A stretch of DNA of 64,000 bases from CAVTPD01 sp963736575 (GCA_963736575.1 CAVTPD010000001.1:1798001-1862000), one strand, 5' to 3'. Numbered from the stretch's first letter, positions 18,819 through 26,375 are shown. Made by a program: numbers and translations. Notes: generated by a model not told the origin, from the letters alone.

Positions 18819-19200
18819 AAAGAAACTCATAGCCGTTAACACCCTCCTAAGCAAGAACAAGCTAATGGACGATAAAAAAGAAATCGTGCTGGAGTATACC
18901 AACGGCAGAACCGACAGCAGCCGCCAAATGCACGACAACGAAGCCGCGCAGCTCATCGGTTACCTGCAAAAGATTACCGCACCCAACCTGAAGGAAGAAA
19001 AGATGAAAAATAAAATCTTAAGCCTAGCCCACGAAATGGGCTGGGAGCTTCCAAACGGAAAGGTAAACATAGACCGGGTAAATGCCTGGTGCACCAAGTA
19101 CAGCCCGTGGCACAAAGAGCTAGATAAACACAGCCTAAAAGAACTGCCAACACTGGTAACACAATTTGAAAACGTTTACAAATCCTTTATTAAAAAGTAA
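18802..19200 (+). CDS. gemA: GemA/gp16-like phage regulatory protein (DUF1018)
   Basis: A 132-residue protein. Its C-terminal half has the DUF1018 signature: MKNKILSLAHEMGWELPNGKVNIDRVNAWC, then KHSLKELPTLVTQFENVYK. In Mu, GemA modulates host gene expression and supercoiling. The start at 18802 (MTTLSKKKL) is chosen over an upstream in-frame codon because family members begin with a short Lys-rich helix. Confidence 0.85.
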   Translation: MTTLSKKKLIAVNTLLSKNKLMDDKKEIVLEYTNGRTDSSRQMHDNEAAQLIGYLQKITAPNLKEEKMKNKILSLAHEMGWELPNGKVNIDRVNAWCTKYSPWHKELDKHSLKELPTLVTQFENVYKSFIKK

Positions 19201-19204
19201 GCAC

Positions 19205-19489
19205 ATGGGAAAATATTCATCAAACCTCAAGCTTCAGAAAATTAAGATTGAGCTTTTGGCTCTTCAGCCTGAAAATAGGAATGAAATAGCAAGTGATATA
19301 GACGATATCATTAACCATGTAGAAGCTTTACAGCAAGTAAATGCTGAATTAAGGAATAAGCGAAAAGGCATTCATATTGAAAACCTAATAATACATATGG
19401 GAGAAAATTATACTCCTGAAGAGCTAGTTAAAGAAATCGATGGCAAAATATTAGAAGTACTTAAAAACATCAACAATGGTCCTAGTTAG
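19205..19489 (+). CDS. hypothetical coiled-coil protein
   Basis: A 94-residue helical protein (KLQKIKIELLALQPENRNEIASDIDDIINHVEALQQ). The ATG at 19205 follows the GemA-like stop by 4 bp. It overlaps the next gene by 14 bp. No function is recognised. Confidence 0.6.
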   Translation: MGKYSSNLKLQKIKIELLALQPENRNEIASDIDDIINHVEALQQVNAELRNKRKGIHIENLIIHMGENYTPEELVKEIDGKILEVLKNINNGPS

Positions 19490-19907
19490 TTATAAAGAAT
19501 TTGTAGAATACTACCTCACAGGCCGTAAGCTACACAGCTTCCGTAAAGGCAGCCGATGGAAAGCCGGAATGGAAATTCAATTCCAACATCCAAATACAAA
19601 AACGGGTAATATGGAGAAATTCATGGAAAACGGAATCTGTACCTCTGTACAGGTTTGCAAAATGGTGTTAGAACCCAGCGATAAGCACGGAATAAGCGCA
19701 AGATTCTATATGTTTTTAGACGGCTGGAGAATTCCTTCCGGCATGCTGGAAGAAATAGCCTACCGGGACGGATTTGCCAACACACTAGATTTTATCCTCT
19801 TCTTCTTCCCCAACGCAGAGCCCGGTGTATGGGATGGGCAGCTGATCCATTGGGCAGACATCACTTATAACGAAGAATTTTACAAAAAATGGAGCTTGAA
19901 AAACTAA
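19476..19907 (+). CDS. hypothetical phage protein
   Basis: A 143-residue protein rich in aromatics. It has a recurring pattern RKGSRWKAGMEIQFQHPNTKTGNM, then ARFYMFLDGWRIPSGM, and probably a compact beta fold. No family is recognised. It overlaps the DnaA-like gene by 19 bp. Confidence 0.6.
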   Translation: MVLVSYKEFVEYYLTGRKLHSFRKGSRWKAGMEIQFQHPNTKTGNMEKFMENGICTSVQVCKMVLEPSDKHGISARFYMFLDGWRIPSGMLEEIAYRDGFANTLDFILFFFPNAEPGVWDGQLIHWADITYNEEFYKKWSLKN

Positions 19908-20500
19908 TAAAAAGAAGCTGCGAATACTACAAGTTAGATTATGAGATGTTCTTCGACCGTAAGCACAGACCTGGGGAAATGATTACGTGCAGACACATGG
20001 TCTATTACCAAGCATACCATGTACTTAACCTAAGCAAGCTACATATAGCAAGAATCTGTACAAGAAATCACGCGTCTATTATTAGTGGAATAAAAAAAGT
20101 TGAAGATCAAATGGAAATATATCCTGAATTAAAAAGCCAAATAATAAGATTTCAGAAGGACGTAATTGAACCTATAATAGTACAGGAAAACATAGAGATG
20201 AGTGGGAAAGAATACTTCTACTTAATTGGCAACAAAACCAAGTTTGCAGACCTAAAGCAGATAGTATCTTATTTGCGTAATGGAGAAACTTCAGAGTTGC
20301 ACACCTATCTCTTTCAGGAAATTGAAAAACTGCTTTCCGCTAAGGTTAAAAACCTGAAAAAGACAGGAACGCTTAAATTAAGTAGATCACAAACACACGT
20401 GCTGTACCTATCTCTTAATAAAGTAGACTTTGCCGACCCATACATGCAAACGCTAAGCCGAAACTTTATAGAGCAAATCTTTAAACAAACCTTAGAATGA
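19889..20500 (+). CDS. protein with DnaA domain IV-like DNA-binding region
   Basis: A 203-residue protein. Residues 1-90 follow the C-terminal DNA-binding domain of DnaA: CRHMVYYQAYHVLNLSKLHIARIC is followed by TRNHASIISGIKKVEDQ, matching the R(Q/H)-x-A-x-YL...LS-x-x-I(A/G) and (D/N)H(T/A)(T/S)V-x-x-x-x-KKI signatures. The second half is unrecognised and there is no AAA+ domain. It lies where Mu has middle-phase regulators (mor), so it may be a transcription or replication regulator. Confidence 0.65.
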   Translation: MELEKLIKRSCEYYKLDYEMFFDRKHRPGEMITCRHMVYYQAYHVLNLSKLHIARICTRNHASIISGIKKVEDQMEIYPELKSQIIRFQKDVIEPIIVQENIEMSGKEYFYLIGNKTKFADLKQIVSYLRNGETSELHTYLFQEIEKLLSAKVKNLKKTGTLKLSRSQTHVLYLSLNKVDFADPYMQTLSRNFIEQIFKQTLE

Positions 20501-21273
20501 AAAAAAAGCCCTGGACACCGGAAGAAATTGAAGAGCTTAAAAGACGCTACCCCAACGAAAGAACGGAAGACATCTGCAAAGACTTAAATCGTCCTATAAG
20601 TTCTGTATATGGCAAAGCCAGTGGTTTAGGGCTGAAAAAAAGCAAAGCATTTCTTGAGTCTGAAAATTCTGGTAGAGCCAATCTTTTACAACACGGAGTA
20701 GCCCACAGATTTAAGAAAGGACACCACAGTTGGAATCAATGATTAAAAAAAGGCTTTAGCCCACAGACAGAATTTAAAAAAGGACAAGAACCGGCCAATA
20801 CCATGTACGATGGCGCAATAACCATTAGATACGATGTATCGCCAAAAACAGGTAAAAGAACACCTTATAAGTACATACGACTTACCAAAGGCAAATGGGA
20901 TTTGTACCACCGCCACCTATGGAAGAAGCACAACGGCCCCATACCGGCCAAGCATGTAATTATATTTAAAGATGGTAACAGCCTTAATTGCATCTTAGAA
21001 AATTTAGACTGTATTACAATGGCAGAAAATGCCAGGAGAAATACCAACAGAGAAAAGTTTAAACAAACACTAGCCCTACAAAAAGAAGAAGGCGAACACC
21101 CTTCTTATAATCTAACCGACTCTTACATATTAGGTATAGTAGCCAAAGGAAATAAGCAAACCAAGAAGTTAATTACAGAAGAGTATCCAGAAATAATACA
21201 AGCCAAAAGAGCCCAATTACAACTAAACCGAAAAATAAAACACCATGAAAAACAAAATAACAGACCTAAATAA
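20497..21273 (+). pseudogene. HNH endonuclease with Myb-like N-terminus, split by an in-frame TGA
   Basis: One reading frame of about 258 residues interrupted by a single TGA at 20740-20742. Residues 1-50 are a SANT/Myb-like DNA-binding segment (WTPEEIEELKRRYPNERTEDICKDLNRPISSVYGKA). After the stop, the frame continues without any shift: LKKGFSPQTEFKKGQEPANT, then an HNH domain (YHRHLWKKHNGPIPAKHVIIFKDGN, NCILENLDCIT). WNQ-stop-LKKGFSP suggests a GGA-to-TGA change. It could be two products, the second from the ATG at 20803, or a dead gene. Related HNH proteins are common in phages. Confidence 0.85.
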
Positions 21274-21478
21274 CCACCTGTTTGCCCAATTAGAAAGACT
21301 AGGTGAAGAGAAGATTTCTGAAAAGAATCTGGAAAAAGAAATAGACCGAAGTAAAGCAATTGTACAGATATCCAGTCAATTAATAAAGTCCGCTTCTCTT
21401 CAATTAAAAGCCGCTGAAATAATGCACCAAAGCAAAACCATGAATGTACCGGAAGAATTTAAAAGTTTGGAGGGGTAA
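21245..21478 (+). CDS. hypothetical coiled-coil protein
   Basis: A 77-residue, almost wholly helical protein (NNHLFAQLERLGEEKISEKNLEKEIDRSKAIVQISSQLI). It overlaps the end of the HNH gene by 29 bp. This resembles small early proteins next to Mu-type regulatory genes, but no function is recognised. Confidence 0.6.
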   Translation: MKNKITDLNNHLFAQLERLGEEKISEKNLEKEIDRSKAIVQISSQLIKSASLQLKAAEIMHQSKTMNVPEEFKSLEG

Positions 21479-21490
21479 AGAGCATATAAA

Positions 21491-21787
21491 ATGGATATTA
21501 AAAATTTAAGATACATTGTTTTTATGCTGAACCCAGACACGCAGCAGTATTTTGGAAATCAAAGAATAGACACTCACGATGGGAATATTTTTTGCTCTTT
21601 AAAGGAAGCTGAAGAATATGCGATGCAATCAGTAGAAGATAAACAATGTACTCGATTTGCTATTGGCACTTTTGTCTGGGATAATCAAGCGGAAAGAATA
21701 GCTATTAGCTGCATAGAAACATTTGGTTTCAGAAATGATAAAAAGAACATTAACCAACTGGAACTATTTTCCGCCAGTTCCACATAA
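21491..21787 (+). CDS. hypothetical protein
   Basis: A 98-residue mixed alpha/beta protein (YIVFMLNPDTQQYFGNQRIDTHDGNIFCSLKEAEEYA). No family is recognised. It is 12 bp after the previous gene. Confidence 0.6.
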   Translation: MDIKNLRYIVFMLNPDTQQYFGNQRIDTHDGNIFCSLKEAEEYAMQSVEDKQCTRFAIGTFVWDNQAERIAISCIETFGFRNDKKNINQLELFSASST

Positions 21788-21846
21788 CGCCTCACCGTGT
21801 AAACGACGGACGGACGAAAGAATTTTTAAAACATTAAATACATAAA

Positions 21847-22284
21847 ATGACTCGATATTTGAAAACTAAATTAATGATCAAATCAGTTCTTCAAAATTTT
21901 GATACTACTGATGACAAAGTTTCTGAAACATTATTCAACGTTTATAGACCTGAATTTGAAGCTTTGATTGATATGATAAATCAAAATTTTACACCTAATG
22001 ACGTTTTAAATAATTCTGAGAGTACGGGAGGTGTTTCAAGCCCTGTGCAGGAGTCTGGCGTTTTACACGATGTTGGAGACAGTCACGCGGAACGGTCGTC
22101 TACCAAAGAAGATTCTGAAGGGCTTGGCGGTGAGGCGTTGGAGTCAATAACTGATTTAGAGAGTCTTCTTAATGATTTTGAAACTTGGTTGATTAATAAA
22201 GAATTAAAATCTAGACCTTTTGAAAATGGTATCGAATTTACTATTCGTGAATTAAGAAAGCGGATAAATCATAGCAGAACGTAG
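21847..22284 (+). CDS. hypothetical protein, possibly late-acquired
   Basis: A 145-residue acidic protein with helical ends and a low-complexity Ser/Gly/Glu middle (ESTGGVSSPVQESGVLHDVGDSHAERSSTKEDSEGLGGEALES). It is followed by a large inverted repeat (22301-22363). The base use, with many TTT/GAT codons, differs from the adjacent early genes, which hints at later acquisition. No function is recognised. Confidence 0.55.
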   Translation: MTRYLKTKLMIKSVLQNFDTTDDKVSETLFNVYRPEFEALIDMINQNFTPNDVLNNSESTGGVSSPVQESGVLHDVGDSHAERSSTKEDSEGLGGEALESITDLESLLNDFETWLINKELKSRPFENGIEFTIRELRKRINHSRT

Positions 22285-22300
22285 TGGAGCGTTATTGACT

Positions 22301-22363
22301 CCAACAGGAGTATATAAATAAGCGTTAAGCGACCCGTAGGGTTATTTATATACTCTGTTGTGG
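22301..22363. repeat. long inverted repeat (hairpin)
   Basis: Arms of about 20 bp: 22301-22321 (CCAACAGGAGTATATAAATA plus A) and 22342-22363, pairing with one bulge. The 20-nt loop itself holds a small CCCgtaGGG hairpin. It lies between two genes and could be a terminator or a processed RNA element. No T-run follows. Confidence 0.7.
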
Positions 22364-22379
22364 CTATTTTAACAACTAT

Positions 22380-22402
22380 ATTAAAACCAAACGTCACAAT
22401 TT
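22380..22402 (+). promoter_or_regulatory. internal exact copy of the right-end transposase-type site
   Basis: ATTAAAACCAAACGTCACAA plus TTT: 23 bp identical to the reverse complement of 50220-50242. It sits 37 bp upstream of the antirepressor leader helix. It may bind transposase, repressor or another phage protein. Confidence 0.75.
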
Positions 22403-22438
22403 ATTTTTGTATTTGATAAATTTTTGTAGATATTAGCC

Positions 22439-22591
22439 CTGCGAAACATATATAACTTAATCCTTCAATGGGCTATTTATCTCTAATTAAAATACTGGCA
22501 GGCGTATGGGTGAAAGTCCCTAGATCTATTATAGCTCTATGTTATAGTATGTTTCGCAGCGACCTGCCTATTCTTAAAAAATGCGAAACAT
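22439..22591 (+). ncRNA. candidate structured leader of the antirepressor mRNA with alternative helices
   Basis: A 12-bp perfect helix CTGCGAAACATA (22439-22450) with TATGTTTCGCAG (22548-22559) encloses a GGG-tgaaagt-CCC hairpin (22508-22520). GGCAGG (22497-22502) inside the loop can pair with CCTGCC (22563-22568) outside, forming a pseudoknot. A second TGCGAAACAT at 22582-22591 overlaps the start codon ATG (22581) and could pair with the same ATGTTTCGCA strand (22549-22558) instead. The two states are exclusive, one exposing and one hiding the start codon. It is a predicted translational switch with no recognised riboswitch class. Confidence 0.5.
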
Positions 22592-23276
22592 TAGATCGAA
22601 AAAGCAAGGAAATACTAAGAGTAATTTCCAAAGCACCAATAGTTCAGGTAACGAACTAATCCCAATTATTCAGAATGGAAATTCAACTTTAGTTGATGCA
22701 AGGCTATTACATCAAGTACTAGAAGTTGGTAGAGATTTTCCTACATGGTTTAAAAAAAGAATCGATCAGTATTCTTTTGAATTAGGTATTGATTATTTCC
22801 CCTGTTCCCCCGTTTTGGGGAGCGTTGAAAACCAAGATAAAGGTGATTTTGCTAAATATCAACTCAAGAAAGATTACAACATCACTTTAGACATGGCTAA
22901 GGAATTAGCAATGTTAGAAAGAAACCCAATTGGTAAATCCGTACGTAAATACTTTATTGAAGCGGAGAAAATGAGTCGCACACAAGTTTTACAAGAAGAA
23001 CAAGATGGGCCTTTCAAAGGTATTAAACCAGTTATCTACCGTGGGTTAAAATGCTACCCGTATTTAAACGTATTAAAGGCATTAGGATACAGTGCAAAAA
23101 GCGGTACGGTACAAGCGCGTAAAATTAAGTTCCCAGGACAGTTTTTTAAGCTTTTCGGTAGAAACTTTATAACCGCTTCGTTTGCTGACTTTTTACTGGA
23201 AGGCCGTAAGCTATTAGAAGATCGTAAGAAAATGCAAATGGCTTTACCTTTTACCAAAGGAGGTGCAGCATGTTAA
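22581..23276 (+). CDS. AntA/AntB-type phage antirepressor
   Basis: A 231-residue protein. Residues 25-125 are an AntA/AntB domain: ELIPIIQNGNSTLVDARLLHQVLEVGRDFPTWFKKRI, then YNITLDMAKELAMLERNPIGKSVRKYFIEAE. The C-terminal 100 residues hold a second DNA-binding-like region (LNVLKALGYSAKSGTVQARKIKFPGQFFKLF). Antirepressors of this family inactivate phage repressors during induction. The only plausible start, ATG 22581, lies in the switchable helix described for the leader. It overlaps the next small gene by 7 bp. Confidence 0.85.
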   Translation: MRNIRSKKQGNTKSNFQSTNSSGNELIPIIQNGNSTLVDARLLHQVLEVGRDFPTWFKKRIDQYSFELGIDYFPCSPVLGSVENQDKGDFAKYQLKKDYNITLDMAKELAMLERNPIGKSVRKYFIEAEKMSRTQVLQEEQDGPFKGIKPVIYRGLKCYPYLNVLKALGYSAKSGTVQARKIKFPGQFFKLFGRNFITASFADFLLEGRKLLEDRKKMQMALPFTKGGAAC

Positions 23277-23476
23277 TCCAAACAGAAGACAAGCTAATTA
23301 TACAGTTAAGCGAAACCGCACCCGAAGAACACAGAAGAGCTTTGGTTAAAGCTTTAAGTAGTGCCTTGCGTTGGTATGCCCTATTTGAAGAGAAACGCAT
23401 AACAGACCACCAAGACGCAGCTGTTATTGCAGATTTAATTTCGGAACTAAATGAGGAGCTAAAAGTAGCTTCTTAG
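23270..23476 (+). CDS. small hypothetical protein
   Basis: A 68-residue helical protein (ETAPEEHRRALVKALSSALRWYALFEEKRITDHQDAAVIADLISELNEEL) overlapping the antirepressor stop by 7 bp. It is the last gene before the terminator. No function is recognised. Confidence 0.6.
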   Translation: MLIQTEDKLIIQLSETAPEEHRRALVKALSSALRWYALFEEKRITDHQDAAVIADLISELNEELKVAS

Positions 23477-23505
23477 CTAGATGCATGTCGTCGCGTGCAT
23501 AAAAT

Positions 23506-23532
23506 ACCCGGCTATTCATTAGCCGGGTTTTA
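23506..23532 (+). terminator. intrinsic terminator closing the early/middle operon
   Basis: ACCCGGCTA-ttcat-TAGCCGGGT followed by TTT. Strong 9-bp GC-rich stem, 30 bp after the previous stop. A smaller hairpin (ATGCA...TGCAT) precedes it at 23481-23500. Confidence 0.9.
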
Positions 23533-23576
23533 ATAAACCCAACATTTAATTAAATTCACAAAAAACAAACACCCTT

Positions 23577-24263
23577 ATGAAAACTACACTTTTAACCCTA
23601 TTGGCCTTTTTAAGCTTAAATGCTTTTGCCCAAGATTCAGATTGTTACACCAAACAAATAAAAGGCCCTTACGATATTGCCTACGCTCACCCGGACTCTA
23701 ATTATAAAATTCTGGATTTACCTTCGGTACCGGAGTTTGAACCCGGTGACTCCATAGTTTTTTTTATTCAAATCTACTGGTACGATTGCGCTGCAAACGA
23801 TTACGTGGTGGAATTTAATACCAATTACATTTCTGAATACCCCATCTACTCGGACACTAAATTTACAACAACAGAAGTATACGATGCCGAAAAAATTGAA
23901 AACGAACGGCTATGTGGTATCATTTATAATACCTGGTACCAATGCGCTGCCGGCAAACAAGATTATATTGTTTTTAAAAGCAAAGTACCCGATGAAGAAG
24001 GCCGTTTTTTACTCACCTCTTCCGACTACCGCGGTAGTAACAAATCAGAAAGTGCATTCCGTGTTAAAGACACCGTAACCGGATTTGAAGCCTACACAGA
24101 AACCACTAAAGAAGTGCTTAGTGTACAAGTATACAACACCCAGGGGCAGCTTATAACCACCTCTGCCAACTACGCCAAAGAGCTAGATAAAAACACGCTC
24201 TATGTGGTACGCACCACCTACACAGACAATACTTTAACAACTCAAAAAATAATTTTTAATTAA
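23577..24263 (+). CDS. secreted phage-borne protein with T9SS-like C-terminal tail (moron)
   Basis: A 228-residue exported protein. The signal peptide is KTTLLTLLAFLSLNAFAQ. A cysteine-containing beta-rich domain follows (CYTKQ, WYDCA, RLCGI, WYQCA). The last 45 residues (VQVYNTQGQLITTSANYAKELDKNTLYVVRTTYTDN... ending TQKIIFN) have the shape of a type A T9SS sorting domain. It stands between a terminator and another terminator, separate from the phage operons. Surface exposure on the lysogen is inferred; the function is unknown. Confidence 0.6.
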   Translation: MKTTLLTLLAFLSLNAFAQDSDCYTKQIKGPYDIAYAHPDSNYKILDLPSVPEFEPGDSIVFFIQIYWYDCAANDYVVEFNTNYISEYPIYSDTKFTTTEVYDAEKIENERLCGIIYNTWYQCAAGKQDYIVFKSKVPDEEGRFLLTSSDYRGSNKSESAFRVKDTVTGFEAYTETTKEVLSVQVYNTQGQLITTSANYAKELDKNTLYVVRTTYTDNTLTTQKIIFN

Positions 24264-24274
24264 AACCCAAAACA

Positions 24275-24934
24275 ATGAAAGCGTTAAAATTTCTATTTAT
24301 TGGATTAGTACTATTTATAATTATAGCAATTGCCACAAGTGACGATGATGAAACAGAAACATTAACACAGGTACAAAAAGATAGTGTTGAAAATGTAAGT
24401 GACAGTTTATTAATCGTTAAAAGCAAAGAAGATAGTTTAAAAACAATTGAAGCTGAAAAGACCTATAAACAACTTAAAAGTAAGTTTATTATAAAAGAAG
24501 ATGAATTTAAAGACATTACGTTCTATACACATAAAACATTTGGTAAGTATTGGCCACATCGCAAAACATTAACAGCAGGCGCTAATTCCACGGGATATGC
24601 TTATTTAAGAAGTAATTATTTTAGTAATGATTGGCTTTTTCATACTTATGTTTCTATTAAAGCTGGCGAAGCAAAATTCAGTACAGTACCTGTCCCATCT
24701 TTTGATAATAATAACATTAGAGATAATAATACAGATGGAATTTACGAGGTTGTTACGTATGAAAACTCTGAGCCACAACTAGAAATGATATACAGATTAA
24801 ACAAAGAAAAAATATTAGTTCGTTTTCAAGGAGATCAGTTTCATGATGATGTAGTGTTATCAATTTCTGATAAAAGAGCTTTAAAAGAAACTTGGGAGTT
24901 AGCTCAAGCATTAAAAATTATCAATAACCAATGA
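24275..24934 (+). CDS. membrane-anchored hypothetical protein (moron)
   Basis: A 219-residue protein. There is one N-terminal hydrophobic helix (LKFLFIGLVLFIIIAIA), then an acidic coiled coil (residues 25-75), then a folded domain of about 140 residues (ITFYTHKTFGKYWPHRKTLTAGANSTGYAYLRSNYF). No family is recognised. It is 11 bp after the secreted-protein gene, and the pair ends at a strong terminator. Confidence 0.6.
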   Translation: MKALKFLFIGLVLFIIIAIATSDDDETETLTQVQKDSVENVSDSLLIVKSKEDSLKTIEAEKTYKQLKSKFIIKEDEFKDITFYTHKTFGKYWPHRKTLTAGANSTGYAYLRSNYFSNDWLFHTYVSIKAGEAKFSTVPVPSFDNNNIRDNNTDGIYEVVTYENSEPQLEMIYRLNKEKILVRFQGDQFHDDVVLSISDKRALKETWELAQALKIINNQ

Positions 24935-24944
24935 TATTCTATAA

Positions 24945-24980
24945 AAAAAGCCCGGATTAAAAACCCGGGCTTTTTCTTTT
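24945..24980. terminator. bidirectional intrinsic terminator
   Basis: AAAGCCCGG-attaaaaa-CCCGGGCTTT flanked by A-run and T-run. It ends the moron pair on the right-reading strand and the leftward late operon on the other. Confidence 0.9.
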
Positions 24981-25007
24981 TCTAACCTATAAAAACAAAC
25001 ACAAAAA

Positions 25008-25193
25008 TCAGTTTTTCATTATTGTTTGTATGTAATTCACTTCGTATCCAAAAGTATCACTTAAAGCAATATATACGTCGTCTAATCCTGGGCGCAAACC
25101 GTGTTCGTTCGGCTTAATAAATTCATTAAATTTCTTTCTTATCAGCTCGTGCCGTTTTTTGGTAGAAGGCCTTTTGGCAGAATACTTAGGCAT
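25008..25193 (-). CDS. small hypothetical phage protein
   Basis: A 61-residue basic protein (PKYSAKRPSTKKRHELIRKKFNEFIKPNEHGLRPGLDDVYIALSDTFGYE) with an HTH-like look. Start at the ATG at 25193; an upstream extension would be non-coding. It is the last gene of the leftward late operon. Confidence 0.55.
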   Translation of the reverse strand: MPKYSAKRPSTKKRHELIRKKFNEFIKPNEHGLRPGLDDVYIALSDTFGYEVNYIQTIMKN

Positions 25194-25271
25194 AATACAG
25201 GTGTAAAGTGGTGGAAAACACACTAATATAACACCTGTGGTACTAAATGTCCGCAATCCGTTGATAAGTAC

Positions 25272-25805
25272 TTAAACTTCTGTGCTTTCTATCTCTAAAC
25301 CTACACCGGAAATTGGTGTGTAAGGCTTCATGTTGGTGGTAATTTTTACAAAGCATTTAAAACGCTGCGTGGTTTGCATTAAACGGGTATAGCTGTTGCC
25401 GTCGGCAATGTTGCTGCGGTCTATGGTACCCAATACCAGGCTATCGTTTGCGGTGCCGGCTAAGTCGGTAAATCCTGCCGCTTCGCTTAGCTTTCCGCTG
25501 GTACCATCCAGGGCTTTGTAAATGAGTTCACAAAGTTCGTAATGGTTCACCGGTAAGTTGTTGGTAATCCGTTTGTCGTCTCCGTGGCTTACATCGCTTA
25601 GAAGCCGTACTTCAAACTCCAGCTCCCCTTGTTGTTGGCGTTTGCCTATACTGGTTAAAGCAGTTGGTAAGAATCTAATAAGTGCAGCCGGAGCGCAACG
25701 TAAGCCACCTTTGGCACGTTCTTGTTGTAGATCAATGTCTACAAGTTTTAAGTCTGTTAAAGCCGTTAGCTTGGCTTTTAATATCAGGTATGGGATTTTA
25801 TACAT
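25272..25805 (-). CDS. phage structural protein, possible gp37-like head-tail/tail completion
   Basis: A 177-residue protein: N-terminal KIPYLILKAKLTALTDLKLVDIDLQQERAKGG, then LRCAPAALIRFLPTAL, and a central part (YELCELIYKALDG) with the general build of phage tail-terminator proteins that follow a gpG-like gene. The exact role is inferred from position between the gpG-like gene and the operon end. It overlaps the gpG-like start by 1 bp. Confidence 0.55.
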   Translation of the reverse strand: MYKIPYLILKAKLTALTDLKLVDIDLQQERAKGGLRCAPAALIRFLPTALTSIGKRQQQGELEFEVRLLSDVSHGDDKRITNNLPVNHYELCELIYKALDGTSGKLSEAAGFTDLAGTANDSLVLGTIDRSNIADGNSYTRLMQTTQRFKCFVKITTNMKPYTPISGVGLEIESTEV

Positions 25806-26287
25806 CAGTCAAAGATTTTATCCATTTCGTTATCCATCCACTTGTCAATTTTTTCATTCAGCTTAGGAATAGGCTCACCGGGTATAGGCGCATGCTGCCT
25901 TTGCGGCATGGTAAAACCTTTGCCTCTACCGGCTTGTTTGCCTTCGTTGTGTACTTCAGCATAAATCAAATCCGAACCAAGGGCAATCTCACTACCACCG
26001 GCACGTACTTCGGTTTCGTAACTTTTAATTAAGTCACCAGAGCCAACCAGTAAGGCTTTTCTGTTGTCTCTGGTTTTAGAAGCTTCTTTTGCGCTATCAC
26101 GTTTACGGCTTTCCCATTTTTTGGATCCACTTTTTCCCTGGTACTTTTCAGCCTCAAAAGAATCGGCCACCACTTCATTTAATCCACTTTCAATTTCATC
26201 GGGTAAATAGTTGCTCATTAAGTCTTCAAATTCCCGCATTTGTTCTTTAGCGTCATCACCTAAGCTTCGTTTACTTTCAATACCCAT
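25805..26287 (-). CDS. Mu gpG-like virion morphogenesis protein
   Basis: A 160-residue protein resembling Mu gpG/P2 gpS virion-morphogenesis family: a charged N-terminus, then KKWESRKRDSAKE, then LLVGSGDLIKSYETEVRAGGSEIALGSDLIYAEVHNEGKQAGRGKGFTMPQRQHAPIPG. The VHNEG...MPQR motif is typical of the family, which acts in tail completion/head joining. It follows the portal-MuF fusion, as gpG follows gpF in Mu. Confidence 0.8.
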   Translation of the reverse strand: MGIESKRSLGDDAKEQMREFEDLMSNYLPDEIESGLNEVVADSFEAEKYQGKSGSKKWESRKRDSAKEASKTRDNRKALLVGSGDLIKSYETEVRAGGSEIALGSDLIYAEVHNEGKQAGRGKGFTMPQRQHAPIPGEPIPKLNEKIDKWMDNEMDKIFD

Positions 26288-26375
26288 TTGCTTTTTGGAT
26301 TAATATTTGCGTTATTTGAACTGTGGCTCACGCCCGCCTCCCTGTGGTTGGATTAAGTTCCGGGTGCAGGGTTTT

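Noticed and set aside
21780..22300. Integron cassette-like (attC) flanks around the gene at 21,847-22,284
   Set aside because: The AACG/CGTTA-like motifs are short and do not match core-site consensus; no integrase is present.
22497..22568. Resemblance to a cobalamin riboswitch core or group II intron hairpin (GGTGAAAGTCC)
   Set aside because: Only this short string matches; other conserved parts of the cobalamin aptamer and of group II intron domains are missing.
22468..22659. A 63-residue open frame in the antirepressor leader
   Set aside because: It overlaps the structured leader and the antirepressor start, has no domain and its frame is explained by chance.
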